This document shows positions 63,105 to 64,000 of a stretch of DNA of 64,000 bases, piece by piece. Within the stretch, counting starts at the first letter, position 1, and each line of letters opens with the position of its first letter. The notes under the pieces are model-generated. The model did no database searches. It was not told the origin of the DNA and worked only from the letters and a program-made list of their open reading frames with translations. The translations under genes and the position numbers were made by a program. Source of the stretch: Leptospira terpstrae serovar Hualin str. LT 11-33 = ATCC 700639 (GTDB lineage: Bacteria > Spirochaetota > Leptospiria > Leptospirales > Leptospiraceae); contig NZ_AOGW02000009.1 of assembly GCF_000332495.1 (NCBI RefSeq), positions 62,001 to 126,000 on the forward strand, in the 5' to 3' direction.

Positions 63105-64000
63105 ATGGATCGGAAGAGTTTTATAACAACACTAGGATTTGGTGTTATGGGATTTGTTGGATCACTTTTTGGGTCTATCAAATTCAATTCGCGGAACTCT
63201 GAGGAGATTTGTGGACCTTCTGATCCTACAAGTTCAGTTGCTACCAACTTTGGTGTGGTAACCACTCCCACCGTAACTGATAACTACCAAAACTCCATTG
63301 GAGCTGGTGGAAGTTTACGGGGGACAAATACCTATGGTAGTATGGCCCACCCACCTTTTTTTATCAAAGAGGAATATACCCAACGATTTTACTACCCACC
63401 TAACTACAAGAATTCGACACAAAAGATAAAAGATTTTAATTTAAATCTTTTTCCTTTGAGTATGAATATCGCACATAACGTAAATTATCCAGCATGGACC
63501 TTTGATGGATTGGTTCCTGGGCCAGTGCTTCGTGCGAATTTGGGAGACAAACTTCGAATCCATGTCAAAAATTCTAGCCCTGATCCACATTCTTTGCACT
63601 TTCATGGAACTCATGATCCTTTAGAAGATGGATGGGAACCTATTCCTGCATTTGGTGAAAGAACCTATCAGATTGAAGCAGGTCCTATCGGACTTCATCC
63701 TTACCACTGTCATGTTCCGCCACTAATGGTGCATACCGCCAAAGGGTTGTATGGTGCATTGCTTGTGGATCCTCCGATCAAACGAAAACCTGCTCATGAA
63801 TTTGTTCTAACCTTTTCAGGATGGGATACAAAAGGAAAAGGTAAAAATGATTATTATACTTGGAATGGAATTGCTGGGATTTATGACCGTTATCCTATGA
63901 AAGTTCCCGTAGGGGAAAGGGTTCGATTTTACATACAGAATATGATGGAACGAGAACCAATCATTACTTTTCACTTACATGCGCAGACATTTGATATCAT
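63105..64000 (+). CDS. Multicopper oxidase (partial, 3' end outside window)
   Basis: About 298 residues are visible. An N-terminal hydrophobic stretch (ITTLGFGVMGFVGSLFG) exports it, although a twin Arg is absent. Cupredoxin domain 1 contains the copper motifs SLHFHGTHD and GLHPYHCHVPPLMVHTAKGL; the HCH arrangement fits two-domain laccases or copper nitrite reductase (NirK)-like proteins, with Leu where NirK has the axial Met. Next domain begins at about residue 215 and is cut. Third gene of the copper-protein operon; AAGAGAG precedes the ATG. Confidence 0.85.
   Translation, partial: MDRKSFITTLGFGVMGFVGSLFGSIKFNSRNSEEICGPSDPTSSVATNFGVVTTPTVTDNYQNSIGAGGSLRGTNTYGSMAHPPFFIKEEYTQRFYYPPNYKNSTQKIKDFNLNLFPLSMNIAHNVNYPAWTFDGLVPGPVLRANLGDKLRIHVKNSSPDPHSLHFHGTHDPLEDGWEPIPAFGERTYQIEAGPIGLHPYHCHVPPLMVHTAKGLYGALLVDPPIKRKPAHEFVLTFSGWDTKGKGKNDYYTWNGIAGIYDRYPMKVPVGERVRFYIQNMMEREPIITFHLHAQTFDI

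Noticed and set aside
1..64000. CRISPR arrays, tRNA or rRNA genes, prophage or complete insertion sequences
   Set aside because: No regularly spaced repeats, no cloverleaf sequence that I could recognise, and no intact transposase or integrase were found.

Overview
The window looks like a chromosomal segment of a Leptospira species, most likely from the saprophytic (L. biflexa-like) clade. That placement is inferred from AT-rich DNA, loose spirochaete-type lipoboxes (F-A-C, L-T-C, I-A-C), MBOAT/DUF1574 pairs, several HATPase/STAS/SpoIIE partner-switching proteins, and a palindromic intergenic element that I remember from this genus. No 16S or other species marker is present. I see no phage, intact insertion sequence, CRISPR array, tRNA or rRNA.

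Layout. 1-7.7 kb (minus): a run ending in a CzcCBA-type metal-efflux RND system. It is preceded by a small Cys/His-rich protein and by an MBOAT acyltransferase with its DUF1574 partner. 7.8-10.5 kb (plus): acetoacetyl-CoA synthetase and an exported protein. 10.5-18 kb (minus): a c-type cytochrome, a 1959-residue lipoprotein with Ig-like, NHL and LamG-like parts, and cysteine synthase. 18-22 kb (plus): an organophosphate transporter, an SRPBCC protein, a beta-propeller protein with a Lys-rich tail, and a pirin. 22-27 kb: ManA, a J-domain protein, a STAS protein and RibF. 26.8-33.4 kb (minus): the cell-elongation operon mreC-mreD-mrdA(PBP2)-rodA, flanked by unknown proteins and without mreB. 33.5-34.8 kb: a ferredoxin-adenylate cyclase-globin fusion. 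35-36.6 kb: a decayed coding remnant and a palindromic repeat. 36.6-41.9 kb (minus): a tight operon with a LOG-family protein, DUF4846 and an alcohol dehydrogenase.

42-46 kb holds a zinc-ribbon/ankyrin protein and a TetR gene diverging from a membrane-protein pair across a palindromic operator. 45.7-49.2 kb is a partner-switching cluster: two HATPases, a STAS-like protein and a membrane SpoIIE phosphatase. At 51.18-50.88 kb a cobalamin riboswitch faces two surface-type lipoproteins, making a predicted B12-regulated two-gene operon. 52-59 kb is an inorganic-carbon transport locus: SbtA, an alginate-export-type porin, an AraC-type regulator with a 7TM sensor, and SulP, with a perfect interrupted palindrome in the divergent region. 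60-64 kb has a TetR regulator, a strong promoter and a copper-protein operon: cupredoxin/beta-helix/TM fusion, PLDc_N-like membrane protein and multicopper oxidase (cut by the window edge).

The most promising under-described systems are the B12-riboswitch lipoprotein pair, the Fe-S/haem adenylate cyclase, the bicarbonate locus and the cupredoxin/beta-helix/oxidase operon. All functions are read from motifs and family knowledge; no database search was run.
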